Assembly (NCBI RefSeq): GCF_004745595.1
Contig: NZ_SRLH01000004.1
Span: 248,001 to 312,000 of the forward strand
DNA from: Flavobacterium humi
GTDB lineage: Bacteria; Bacteroidota; Bacteroidia; Flavobacteriales; Flavobacteriaceae
Length of the DNA: 64,000 nucleotides
Reading direction: 5' to 3'
A program made the translations under genes and the position numbers. Positions 1 through 7,880 of the stretch are shown here, piece after piece. The notes beneath the pieces were generated by a model. It was given only the letters and a program-made list of their open reading frames with translations. It searched no databases and was not told the DNA's origin. Position 1 is the first letter of the stretch. The number at the start of each line of letters is the position of its first letter.

Positions 1-1842
1 TCCCTGGAATTCTTCGATTACCGCATCAATATCAGAGGCAGGAGCTGAGGCCTGGACCGTAAATTCCTTAACAGCTTTACAACCGTCGGTATTGGTAACT
101 TCAACAGAATAAATCCCGGCCGAAGACACATCAGTTTGCGCATCGGTATCCCCGTTGCTCCAGGTATAGGTTGAAAATCCATTGTTTACACTCAAAGTTA
201 CAATGTTGCCGGAACAAATCCCAACCGTAACATCTTCAAAATAAGGAGGATTGAACGTGTGCACAACCAAACGGATCGGGACAATGCCATAGCAATCAGG
301 GCCGTTGATTACCCTGGCGTAAATAATCTGAAGATCCGGAGTCGTATTCCGGTAAGGGCTGCTTAAAGGATTCGCCTGAAGCACCGCATCTGCAACCGAA
401 GCAAAATAACTAACGGTCAAGCCGGCCGGAATCCCTGTCAATTGTACCGGGAGAGTAAATGACGTCTCTCCGTCCAATTGCCCGTCCTGGTCGCATTCTT
501 CGATATCGTTTTGTGCAGGAATGCTGTTGTTGGCTATTTGTAAGGTTACAGTTGCTATTGTAACGCATCCGTAAGCATTGCTCACCTTCGCGTAAACAGT
601 AGACGTTACCGTATTTTGATAGGCAGCTGTATTTTGTATCGGATTGGTATTATTCTGCGCATTTGTGAAAGTTTCGAAGAACGTGACACCGCTTATGGAG
701 TAGGCATTGTTTAGGTTAAAAACCGAAATCCCATCGTGGTTATCATCACATTGCACTAACGTTTTGTTTGCCAGGACCGGTAAATCTGCAAATTGGATTT
801 TGATTTCTCCGCTTGAAGTACAGGTGCCGTTTATGGTAACTTCTACAGAATAAGTTACCATATTGGGGTTTGTATTGTCCGTAACGGTATACGTTGGGGT
901 TGTAATACCCGTATCGATGCCATTTTTAAACCATTTGTACGTATTCGTTCCCGATTGTGCCGCATTGAATGTAACACTAGCGCCCGAGCAATAAGGATTG
1001 TTTGTAGCAATCAACCTGTCCGGTCCTAAATCTACAGCACTTTGGAAGCTTCCGGCTTTTAAGAATATAGCAGAATCATACCGGAAATTGCCTTCATCGG
1101 CGATTACTAATTTTATATGGTATGCCTGGCCGATTTCTACATCAGACTGAGCTGTCATGACAACTGTTTGCCCGTTAAAATTGGTAGGATGGTTTGCATC
1201 GTTGTAACTGCCGAAATAACTTTCGTTCTGTGCAGCGCAACTACCGGGAACATCCGGGTGTACAGACGTTACCTTCACGGGAATAGTAGTTCCGGGAACC
1301 ACCGCCAGGTTTTGGTACGGAGCGGTACTGCCTATTTTTTTCAAGAGAAAGGCAAAACCATCGGAATATCGGCATTGGGCATTGTCATGGTATTCTTCCG
1401 AAGCGAAAATATAATCAAAACTGATTTTATCGGTTTGAGGGATGAAATCAAATTCCAAAACCGTCCTGTTAACCGTATTATTAAGTCCTAAAGCCTGTTC
1501 CAGGTCAGGATCGCCAGGCCAGGCCATGCTTCCGCCATCGTCAGAAATATAGGTGTTAGGCCCTTGAGCGGATGAAGCTTTCCCCGTTGCCAATACGATA
1601 CCGTTTGTAAACGGAAAGCTGGAAGATGCATTGGTAAAATAGGCATAGCTTTTGGAACCGTCATTAAAATTCCCGCCGGTAGCAGAAAAATTAGACACGG
1701 AAGCACAACCGCTGTTTACCAATATATCCTGCACCAACTGCTGGGCAGTATAGGATTCGTCAATAGTGATATATTGGGCATTTAAGCCTTCGGAAAAAAA
1801 TAAAACGACACTTAAAAAGAATACTTGTAAACCTGATTTCAT
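1..1842 (-). CDS. Choice-of-anchor L domain surface protein (3' end cut by window edge)
   Basis: 614 codons are open to the window edge; the C-terminus is missing. The N-terminus is a signal peptide (about residues 1-22, ending GLNAQ). Residues about 30-250 match the choice-of-anchor L domain: FPFTNGIVLATG, an LEFDFIP segment, then DYIFASEEY and a DGFAFLLKK segment. After that come repeated Ig/PKD-like modules (VDLGPDRL..., LPVLANKTLVQCDDNHDG, EECDQDGQLDG) each with paired Cys. In Flavobacteriia such proteins are usually large, exported by the type IX system and end in a gliding-motility-type C-terminal sorting domain; that end is outside the window, so secretion by T9SS is inference. The ATG at 1842 is the only start that yields a signal peptide. 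It lies 16 bp after the stop of the ABC permease gene. Confidence 0.85.
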   Translation of the reverse strand, partial: MKSGLQVFFLSVVLFFSEGLNAQYITIDESYTAQQLVQDILVNSGCASVSNFSATGGNFNDGSKSYAYFTNASSSFPFTNGIVLATGKASSAQGPNTYISDDGGSMAWPGDPDLEQALGLNNTVNRTVLEFDFIPQTDKISFDYIFASEEYHDNAQCRYSDGFAFLLKKIGSTAPYQNLAVVPGTTIPVKVTSVHPDVPGSCAAQNESYFGSYNDANHPTNFNGQTVVMTAQSDVEIGQAYHIKLVIADEGNFRYDSAIFLKAGSFQSAVDLGPDRLIATNNPYCSGASVTFNAAQSGTNTYKWFKNGIDTGITTPTYTVTDNTNPNMVTYSVEVTINGTCTSSGEIKIQFADLPVLANKTLVQCDDNHDGISVFNLNNAYSISGVTFFETFTNAQNNTNPIQNTAAYQNTVTSTVYAKVSNAYGCVTIATVTLQIANNSIPAQNDIEECDQDGQLDGETSFTLPVQLTGIPAGLTVSYFASVADAVLQANPLSSPYRNTTPDLQIIYARVINGPDCYGIVPIRLVVHTFNPPYFEDVTVGICSGNIVTLSVNNGFSTYTWSNGDTDAQTDVSSAGIYSVEVTNTDGCKAVKEFTVQASAPASDIDAVIEEFQG

Positions 1843-1849
1843 AGTGCCG

Positions 1850-1857
1850 CAAAGATA
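1850..1857 (-). promoter_or_regulatory. Candidate -7 box TATCTTTG before the surface protein gene
   Basis: On the minus strand TATCTTTG fits the Bacteroidota -7 consensus TAnnTTTG. It ends only 7 nt before the ATG, so a transcript from it would be nearly leaderless. No clear TTTG -33 box lies at the usual spacing. Confidence 0.35.
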
Positions 1858-2697
1858 CTACAAATCTCTTTTTTGCAGAATTTTATACGACATTAACATA
1901 AAAATAACAGTCCAAGCCAAGACGATTAGAATTGACGAAAAATGAACGCCATAATCCTTCATGCCTTCCACGCCAATCTGGTTGCCTATTGTTTTGATGA
2001 AAGAAAGCCTGGAGAAAGGCTCGACAATTAAGCCGGACATAGATTCGAGTGGGAATGCGGAAAATATTTTAGAGGCCATTTCATCATCATTATTAAAAAT
2101 GAACCGGTACATGATGCCGTGCATGATATTTTCGGCCACGAACCAAACCAATAAAAAACCCAGCGCAAAGGCGGAACGTTTCACTAAAATCCCCAAAAAC
2201 AAGCAAAAAGAGAAGAAACCTACTAATTTTATGAAATAGGCGAGCAGGTATTCCAAATCCGAAAACACAATGGAAAATTCATTATACGAGGAAAAAGAAT
2301 AACCTAAAATCAGGGTCATTACAAACACAAAAGCGGTTGAAACACCTGCAAATACCAATACTGTTAAGAATTTAGATTGGATAAATTCCATTTTACTCAT
2401 CCCGTCAATAAGGTTTTGTTTCAGGGTCCCGTAGCTGTATTCGTTGGCCATCATGGAAACGATTACGACCGCCAGGAAGAATTTCAAAATCGCGGCAATG
2501 TACGTGTTGAAATGCCAGATGTAAGGGAAATTGAATATGCCTGTTTCGGCAGCATCAATATGGACGGGGCCAATGTCAAATTTAATCGAAGCAATTAAAG
2601 CGATAAAAGAAAGAATGACAAAATAAGTGATGCTCAGGACTTTACTGGCCTTGTTTTTCCATATTTTCTGTAATTCTATAGAGAGTAGTCTTTTCAT
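1858..2697 (-). CDS. ABC-2 type transporter permease
   Basis: 279 aa inner membrane protein with about six hydrophobic segments (near residues 20-40, 70-85, 110-135, 150-170, 178-195, 255-270). The N-terminal RLLSIELQKIWKNKASK stretch is the usual cytosolic lead-in of ABC-2 permeases. It lies 86 bp downstream of an ATPase gene on the same strand, so the two most likely form one exporter of the NatAB/gliding-export class. The substrate cannot be told from the sequence. Hydrophobicity and context support the call; a specific function is not claimed. Confidence 0.85.
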   Translation of the reverse strand: MKRLLSIELQKIWKNKASKVLSITYFVILSFIALIASIKFDIGPVHIDAAETGIFNFPYIWHFNTYIAAILKFFLAVVIVSMMANEYSYGTLKQNLIDGMSKMEFIQSKFLTVLVFAGVSTAFVFVMTLILGYSFSSYNEFSIVFSDLEYLLAYFIKLVGFFSFCLFLGILVKRSAFALGFLLVWFVAENIMHGIMYRFIFNNDDEMASKIFSAFPLESMSGLIVEPFSRLSFIKTIGNQIGVEGMKDYGVHFSSILIVLAWTVIFMLMSYKILQKRDL

Positions 2698-2783
2698 TAT
2701 AATGTATGTTTTAGGTTTTACAATCCTTGGTTTTACAGAAGGAAGTGTAAAATGATATTGAAATTTAAAAGGTAAGGATTCGC

Positions 2784-3689
2784 TTAATGGTTGTTGGTCA
2801 GTTCTAAAAACTGCTCTTCCAGGCTGTGTTTGCGTTTTACCAAATGCTGCAAGACAATATTGTTTTGGAACAAATAGGAATTCAGGTCCTCGGCCTCCAG
2901 ATTGTTTTTGAGATACACCAATAACCGTCCATCTCCATTAGCTTCCACTATTTTTTCTATATCCTGATGATTCTCTAAAGCGGATTTTAAGGTTTCCAGG
3001 TTACCTGATTTCAATTCGAAAAACCCTTTTTTATTGGTCATGCCGTCAACAGTTCCGGAGTAAAGCATTTCGCCTTTACGCAAAACCAGGACATGCGTGC
3101 ATACTTTTTCAACTTCGTCCAACAAATGCGAAGCCAGCAAAATTGTAGTGCCCTGCGAAGCGATAAGCCTGATGATGTCGCGGATCTGATGGATTCCCTG
3201 CGGGTCCAATCCGTTTGTAGGTTCGTCCAGGATAAGGATTTCCGGATCGTTGAGCAGTGCCGAAGCAATGGCCAAACGTTGTTTCATCCCTAATGAAAAA
3301 GTACTGAATTTGCTGTCCATCCTTTCGGTCAGGCCGACGATTTCAAGCTTTTCCGCCACTTTGGAATAATTGATCCCCTTTATCTTGCATACCAGTTCCA
3401 GGTTTTCTTTGGCCGTCATATAAGGGTAGAAGTTAGGGCGTTCGATGATTGCCCCAACCCTTTTCAAGGCGTCGTGCGTTTGGGTCGTGCCGCCAAACCA
3501 GCTGTATTCCCCTGAGGTTTTGTTAACGACATTCAAAACAATGCCGAGCGTAGTTGATTTGCCGGAGCCATTCGGCCCTAAAATACCATAAACGTTGCCT
3601 TTATGGATTTCCAGTGAAAGGTTTTTTACGGCGTGGACCTGTTTGTTGTAAATCTTATTGAGATTTGTAATGGTCAGAATAGTTTCCAA
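2784..3689 (-). CDS. ABC transporter ATP-binding protein
   Basis: 301 aa nucleotide-binding subunit. Walker A is GPNGSGKST (residues 38-46), the signature is SLGMKQ (132-137), Walker B with catalytic Glu is ILILDEP (151-157), and the switch His is in LLASHLLDE (His188). The C-terminal 80 residues form the regulatory tail seen in CcmA/NatA-type ATPases. It should energise the permease encoded just downstream. The start at 3689 gives METILTITNLNKIY, the normal beginning for the family. Confidence 0.93.
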   Translation of the reverse strand: METILTITNLNKIYNKQVHAVKNLSLEIHKGNVYGILGPNGSGKSTTLGIVLNVVNKTSGEYSWFGGTTQTHDALKRVGAIIERPNFYPYMTAKENLELVCKIKGINYSKVAEKLEIVGLTERMDSKFSTFSLGMKQRLAIASALLNDPEILILDEPTNGLDPQGIHQIRDIIRLIASQGTTILLASHLLDEVEKVCTHVLVLRKGEMLYSGTVDGMTNKKGFFELKSGNLETLKSALENHQDIEKIVEANGDGRLLVYLKNNLEAEDLNSYLFQNNIVLQHLVKRKHSLEEQFLELTNNH

Positions 3690-3759
3690 GATGTTTGATT
3701 TGTTGATTGATGTTGGTAAGACGAATGGAACTGGAATTTGTTACAAACGCCTTTTTTTA

Positions 3760-4218
3760 CTAATTGAAATCATTCCAGATATCGACAGCCAAACGATATT
3801 CCCCTTTTTCATCCCGCTTCCAAACGTTGCTGTACTTGGCTTTGTAGGTAAAAACAGTATCCTTGTCTTTTCGGCTTATCTTGATTTTCGTTTGTACAAC
3901 GCCCACTTCATACACAACTTCCGGCGTACCGTTTATATCGGTTGTTTCGGAATGCATTTCGAGCATATTGCCCAAACCGCTTTTCCATAAGGCGATAATA
4001 CTGTCGCGCCCTTTGACGATTCCGGCGCCAGGAGCAAGGAAATTGGCATCTTTTGCATAAACTTCTTCCAGCAGGGCTGTGTTTTTGGTTGCTATGACCT
4101 GATGCAGTTTTTCATTCTGGGCCTTTATTTTTGATCTTGCTTCTTCAAAAGTAGGCTTGCTGTGGCAACTAATGGCTAATAGAGCAAGCATTGGAAGGAT
4201 TGTAAAAGTACGTTTCAT
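3760..4218 (-). CDS. NTF2/SnoaL-like (DUF4440-type) lipoprotein
   Basis: 152 aa. A signal peptide ends in a lipobox (LAISC, Cys18), so the mature protein is probably lipid-anchored. The rest has the size and pattern of the DUF4440/SnoaL ketosteroid-isomerase-like fold: a helical start (EEARSKIKAQNEKLHQVIATKN), an AKDANFLAPG segment, GRDSIIALWKSGL, and a final strand pair ending LAVDIWNDF. Members bind or isomerise small molecules; no substrate can be assigned. It precedes the ABC ATPase by 70 bp on the same strand, which may or may not mean cotranscription. Confidence 0.75.
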   Translation of the reverse strand: MKRTFTILPMLALLAISCHSKPTFEEARSKIKAQNEKLHQVIATKNTALLEEVYAKDANFLAPGAGIVKGRDSIIALWKSGLGNMLEMHSETTDINGTPEVVYEVGVVQTKIKISRKDKDTVFTYKAKYSNVWKRDEKGEYRLAVDIWNDFN

Positions 4219-4286
4219 AAGGTATGGTTATTTGTTTTTGGATTGATTACCATAAGACTAGTCCGCTTGCAATTTGTTACAATAAA

Positions 4287-4316
4287 AAATCCCCAACTTT
4301 TTAAAGCTGGGGATTT
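4287..4316 (-). terminator. Rho-independent terminator
   Basis: Stem AATCCCCA/TGGGGATT extended by CTTT/AAAG with one A-C mismatch and a 2-nt loop. On the minus strand it is followed by a T run (GGATTTTTTATT). It sits 42 bp past the stop of the small CxxC protein gene at 4358-4597. Confidence 0.75.
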
Positions 4317-4357
4317 CGGTATCTGTGGGGTAAAAAAGGTAATATATTTTTTAAGGC

Positions 4358-4597
4358 TTATGCCAAAGGATGCCTCCTTCTGTATAAGTTGAGTAGTGTT
4401 TCGTTTACTTCCCGAAGTTCTGGCGTCAGGAACGTTTTTTGGCCTTTCACATCATTGGTCAGTTCCATACGGCAAACAGTACATTCAAACTCCTTAAAAT
4501 GAGCGGTAACATTTCGGGTCGTAATTAATTTGTGACCAAAAAGAGAGCATAAGATTTTTCTGCCAAGAAACTTTCTTTTCCGTGTTATCGTGTTCAT
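4358..4597 (-). CDS. Small conserved CxxC protein of unknown function
   Basis: 79 aa from the internal ATG at 4597 (MNTITRKRKFLGRKIL). A longer frame from 4654 exists, but its N-terminal extension is low-complexity and starts within AT-rich DNA. The protein has CSLFGHK near residue 18, then FECTVCRMELT with a CxxC pair, then a Lys/Arg-rich C-terminal helix. The Cys/His arrangement (C...H...CxxC) suggests a small metal-binding knuckle. I recall proteins of this shape as common hypotheticals in flavobacteria, but I cannot give a family with certainty. It is a single-gene unit with its own terminator. Confidence 0.6.
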   Translation of the reverse strand: MNTITRKRKFLGRKILCSLFGHKLITTRNVTAHFKEFECTVCRMELTNDVKGQKTFLTPELREVNETLLNLYRRRHPLA

Positions 4598-4792
4598 AAT
4601 GAGTGTGTTGAAGAATTGTTCGGCAAACGTAATTAATAATCGATAAAGTGACAAATAAAATCGATAAAATGTATTTTATTATCTTCAAAATAAGAATAAA
4701 CTTACGAATTTAACTTCTAAATGCTGATTGTTAAGTAATTATGGTTTTGATTTGAATGTAAGAGCATTCCAATAAAAGGATTTTCATAAAAA

Positions 4793-4821
4793 AATCCCCA
4801 ACTGCTAAACAATTGGGGATT
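4793..4821 (-). terminator. Rho-independent terminator after the nucleoid-associated protein gene
   Basis: Perfect 9-bp stem AATCCCCAA/TTGGGGATT with an 11-nt loop, followed on the minus strand by seven T. It begins 19 bp past the stop at 4840. Its left arm and A-run are the same as those of the terminator at 4287-4316. Confidence 0.8.
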
Positions 4822-4839
4822 GTATTTTGAGGGCAAAAA

Positions 4840-5898
4840 TTAGCTCTTGTTTTCCTTGTTGAAATAGACCAGGTAATAATACATCTGTTTTTCCTCGTCC
4901 CAGCCTTTTTCCACAAATTTTTCAGCGCTTTCCGGATTGATGAAATCCAGTTTGATCTGTATGTTGGTGTCCAGGTTGATGACATTTTTCATGCTTCTCC
5001 TGGCATCGGAAACCGCCGCGTTTGCAATAGGGAAGGTGGTCAGGTCCTCAATGCTGTATTTTTCGCCTTTGTCTACTTTGTAATTCTTAAACTCCGAAAT
5101 CAAATCCGGGTTGTCAATAACTTCATTTAAGAAATTGGTTTCTTCAAACTGGTCGTTTTTGGCAAAATGGTTTACGGCACGGTTCATGAACATGACTTCT
5201 TCTTTTTTATCTTCTGCAGGAAGGACCACTTCTTTGGCAAAATCCTGGCAGAATTTCAAATATTTCTTAGTCATGAAATTCTCATCCTGAAAAGCATCCA
5301 CCGAAAGGAAATGTTCCAGCCAATACCTGGCATCGTAGCGGTTGCTGTCTACCGTAAGGATTTTATACCCTTCTTCTTTTTTATAATTGAAGATCAAACA
5401 GCCTTTGTCCAGTTTGTTCAGGTTGATTCCTTGCTGGAGGATCATTTCAAGAGTTGTCCCTTTTTCTTCAAACTGAAGGAAATCGGATTTGATCTCGCTT
5501 TTAAAAACCCCAATCGCATCCACCACATTATTATCTATGGAAATGTTGGTCAGGTACGTGACATAGACTTCCCCGTTCTTGATATGCGGATGGTTGGACT
5601 GCTCAAAAAGATGTTTGGTGATGTTTTTTGAAATGTTGTGCACATTGCCCGGATTTTCGAAAATCTCTGTGGCAAATTTGTACATTTCGTTATAATCCAA
5701 ATCGACTTCATGCGCAAATTGGAAATAGTTTTCTTCTTTTTCACGGAAAGGTTTCAGGAAAAATTCTTTCAGTAACGGCACGATTTCGTCGTTCAGTCCA
5801 TACGGGTTATCGGATAGGAACAAGGCTTCGTTACGGCTTTTGTTCCCTACACGGTGAATGGAAAGATTTTCGATGTGCGTGTTGAATAAGTTGATCAT
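4840..5898 (-). CDS. Nucleoid-associated protein, NdpA/YejK family
   Basis: 352 aa, near the family's usual length. The opening (LFNTHIENLSIHRVGNKSRNE) is typical of the 37-kDa NdpA family, followed by acidic and helical stretches and the conserved middle part with VYVTYL-type strands (GEVYVTYLTNISIDN) and KGCLIFNYKKEEGY. These proteins bind the nucleoid in proteobacteria; the exact role in Bacteroidota is not established. It is followed by its own terminator and preceded by an inverted repeat at 5921-5963. A TACTTTTG box lies at 5937-5944 on the same strand, so it is probably transcribed alone. Confidence 0.8.
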   Translation of the reverse strand: MINLFNTHIENLSIHRVGNKSRNEALFLSDNPYGLNDEIVPLLKEFFLKPFREKEENYFQFAHEVDLDYNEMYKFATEIFENPGNVHNISKNITKHLFEQSNHPHIKNGEVYVTYLTNISIDNNVVDAIGVFKSEIKSDFLQFEEKGTTLEMILQQGINLNKLDKGCLIFNYKKEEGYKILTVDSNRYDARYWLEHFLSVDAFQDENFMTKKYLKFCQDFAKEVVLPAEDKKEEVMFMNRAVNHFAKNDQFEETNFLNEVIDNPDLISEFKNYKVDKGEKYSIEDLTTFPIANAAVSDARRSMKNVINLDTNIQIKLDFINPESAEKFVEKGWDEEKQMYYYLVYFNKENKS

Positions 5899-5920
5899 TT
5901 TTTATTTTTTTTAGAAGAAA

Positions 5921-5963
5921 GAACCAAGGTTTAAAACAAAAGTAGTGTCTTAAATCTTGGTTC
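5921..5963. promoter_or_regulatory. 14-bp inverted repeat around a -7 box upstream of the NdpA-family gene
   Basis: Arms GAACCAAGGTTTAA (5921-5934) and TTAAATCTTGGTTC (5950-5963) match in 13 of 14 pairs, with a 15-nt spacer. The spacer contains TACTTTTG (5937-5944, minus strand), which fits the TAnnTTTG -7 box. It could be an operator over the promoter, or a weak terminator for the gene ending at 6013. Confidence 0.5.
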
Positions 5964-6012
5964 GGTATTTCTTAATTTATAATTTTCTTGTCTCTTGCTT
6001 CTCTACTCTAAT

Positions 6013-6549
6013 TTAATTCCAGTTTTCTTCAAAACCATAATCTTCAAAACTATCGTCCCCGTCAAACATATCCAGGTCGTCATCGTCTAAATCGTCTTCA
6101 AATTCGGAATAGAAATCTTCGTTTTCGGCCTCGAAGTTTTTTTCCCCGGATTCCAGCGGCATTTCCCCGTGGGAGAATAACAAATCCGGATAAGCGGCGC
6201 CGGCTGCGGGTTCTTCGATAGCGGCCAGTTCTACCAGGAATGTCCACATATTGATAAAATCATACACATAGATGATTTTGGTGTTTTCTTCGTCCAGGAT
6301 ATCGGCCAGCTGGTAATCGGCCATTGTTTTTTGTTCCCCGGCAACATCCCCGGTGTCAAACATAGGGATTTCATCTTCCTGGTTCCAGGTTTCATCACAG
6401 GTGTAAAAAGAAGCTACTTCCATTCCGTCAAAACCAAAAGCGTTCACGATGGCGTTGTGCAAATCTTCTAATGTATCATTTTCCAGGATGGCGATGTCCC
6501 TGAAAATATCTTCTTCAGCATCTAGAATTACTCTGAATTTGTAAACCAT
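6013..6549 (-). CDS. Plasmid pRiA4b ORF-3-like (IS1096 passenger TnpR-type) protein
   Basis: 178 aa cytosolic protein. The N-terminal about 130 residues match the PRiA4_ORF3 family: YKFRVILDAEEDIFRDIAI, then LHNAIVNAFGFDGMEVASFY, then LADILDEENTKIIYVYDF and WTFLVELAAIE. The C-terminal about 45 residues are an extremely acidic tail rich in Asp and Glu (repeated DDDLD). Despite the family name there is no transposon here; flavobacteria carry this as a chromosomal gene of unknown role. A TACCTTTG -7-like box is at 6572-6579 on the minus strand. Confidence 0.8.
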   Translation of the reverse strand: MVYKFRVILDAEEDIFRDIAILENDTLEDLHNAIVNAFGFDGMEVASFYTCDETWNQEDEIPMFDTGDVAGEQKTMADYQLADILDEENTKIIYVYDFINMWTFLVELAAIEEPAAGAAYPDLLFSHGEMPLESGEKNFEAENEDFYSEFEDDLDDDDLDMFDGDDSFEDYGFEENWN

Positions 6550-6645
6550 ATTCTTATTTTTATTGAAAGGTCAAAGGTAAAATATAATTTGGATTGATAG
6601 AGTACCCGATTGTTAGATTTTCAGATTTGTTGATAAGATTTTTAA

Positions 6646-7035
6646 TTAGCTTTGATAGAATTCGATAGGCAAATCATCGGGATCGGAAATAAAGAAAAAG
6701 CGTTTGCCCGTATATTCGTCGGTGCGGATTTCTTCCGGATTTGTATTTTGTGAAAGTAAAAAAAGCCTGGCACCTTCCAGGTTATCCGTTTCAAAGGCCA
6801 GGTGGCGCAAGCCCGAAGCTTCAGGGCGAGATACTCTTTTGGGTGGGTTCGGAAACGAAAAAAGCTCGACGATATACGTTCCGTTAAGTGCTAAATCAAG
6901 CTTATAGGACTGCCTGGCTTCGCGATACACTTCCCGCAACACTTCCAATCCTAAAACCTGTGTATAGAATTGTTTCGATTTCGGATAATCCGAACAGATA
7001 ATGGCAATGTGGTGTATTTTATTGAGTTGTAACAT
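6646..7035 (-). CDS. gloA2: VOC-family metalloprotein, GloA2/YaeR type
   Basis: 129 aa, the same length as E. coli YaeR/GloA2 and very alike in sequence: HHIAIICSDY, EVYREARQSYKLDLALNG, IVELFSFPNPPKRVSRPEA, GLRHLAFETD, and a C-terminal KRFFFISDPDDLPIEFY. VOC metal ligands are evident: His9, Glu in VELF, His in RHLAF, and Glu near the end. Glyoxalase-type activity is possible but the physiological substrate of this subfamily is unsettled. The start codon overlaps the upstream stop (TAATG), so it is translationally coupled to the 86-aa gene. Confidence 0.88.
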   Translation of the reverse strand: MLQLNKIHHIAIICSDYPKSKQFYTQVLGLEVLREVYREARQSYKLDLALNGTYIVELFSFPNPPKRVSRPEASGLRHLAFETDNLEGARLFLLSQNTNPEEIRTDEYTGKRFFFISDPDDLPIEFYQS

Positions 7036-7295
7036 TATTGGAGATACGTCATGGTGGGCAAATTCGCATCCGGGTCCTGGGCCAAAGCTTCCGAATGCAG
7101 TTTGTGGATCAGTGCTTTTGTGTTTGCAACCGAATCGATGCGGAAGAGGAACTGCACTTCGTTCGAATCATCGGCATTTTGCCAGAGGTGCTGCAGGTAC
7201 ATGCCTTGTGAGGCATGGAAATCCTTGTCTTTGTCTAAAACCTCCCGGATAACTTCCAAAGGGACATTTTTAAGTTTGGCTAATACGTGTGGCAT
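7035..7295 (-). CDS. Small conserved protein of unknown function (86 aa)
   Basis: I do not recognise the family. The 86-residue protein begins MPHVLAKLKNVPLEVIREV, has no signal peptide or membrane span, and the alternation of strand and helix with a VQFLFRIDS strand fits a small ferredoxin-like or dimeric alpha/beta fold. It overlaps the HPP gene upstream by 26 bp and the gloA2-like gene downstream by 1 bp, so three proteins are made from one compact transcript. Confidence 0.6.
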   Translation of the reverse strand: MPHVLAKLKNVPLEVIREVLDKDKDFHASQGMYLQHLWQNADDSNEVQFLFRIDSVANTKALIHKLHSEALAQDPDANLPTMTYLQ

Positions 7296-7875
7296 GACGG
7301 ATCTTGTTTTTGAACTTCGTAAACCTTTTATGAGTTGGATACTGCCTGTTCGAAGTCATGTTGTTGAATAGCAAAGCTACAACTAAAAGTATTGTGGCAC
7401 CACTTAAAACCGGAGAAATGACATACCAGTAACCTAATTTCAGAATGGCCGGAGAACCCGTCACTGCAATCAATGCTGTGGCGCCGCCCGGAGGATGGAG
7501 CGTTTTGGTGATTTGCATCATCACTACAGATAAAGCTACTGCCACTGCCGAAGCCAGCCAGATCGTGTCCGGGAAAATCTTTGCAGCGGTAACGCCTACC
7601 AAGGCCGAAATGACATGCCCGCCGATAAGGTTCCTGGGTTGTGCCAAAGGACTCTGGATGACGCCATATACCAATACACACGAAGCCCCGAAAGATCCGA
7701 TCAGGAACACAAAATCCTGCTTTGGGAACATGTTGTACTGCAGGTAGGCAATAATCCCCATTCCTGTAAACGCTCCTGCGAAAGCCCAAAAATGCTCTTT
7801 AAAATCAACTAAAGTCTCTTTGTAAAGGACATATCTTGCTTTGCGGTAATTGCGTTTTATTTTCTGCGTAGGCAT
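7270..7875 (-). CDS. HPP family integral membrane protein
   Basis: 201 aa with four or five hydrophobic segments (about 32-50, 56-76, 85-122, 133-165). The family signature HPPGGATALIA is at residues 127-137, and the QPRNLIGGHVIS motif is at 79-90. HPP proteins of this kind have been linked to nitrite transport in plastids and cyanobacteria; the substrate here is unknown. The gene lies 5 bp downstream of a ClC channel gene, so both are probably in one operon and may serve anion handling (inference). Confidence 0.85.
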   Translation of the reverse strand: MPTQKIKRNYRKARYVLYKETLVDFKEHFWAFAGAFTGMGIIAYLQYNMFPKQDFVFLIGSFGASCVLVYGVIQSPLAQPRNLIGGHVISALVGVTAAKIFPDTIWLASAVAVALSVVMMQITKTLHPPGGATALIAVTGSPAILKLGYWYVISPVLSGATILLVVALLFNNMTSNRQYPTHKRFTKFKNKIRHATRISQT

Positions 7876-7880
7876 TGTTG

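Noticed and set aside
6013..6549. Insertion sequence, suggested by the IS1096/pRiA4b family name
   Set aside because: No transposase, terminal inverted repeats or target duplications are seen; the family is common as a chromosomal gene.
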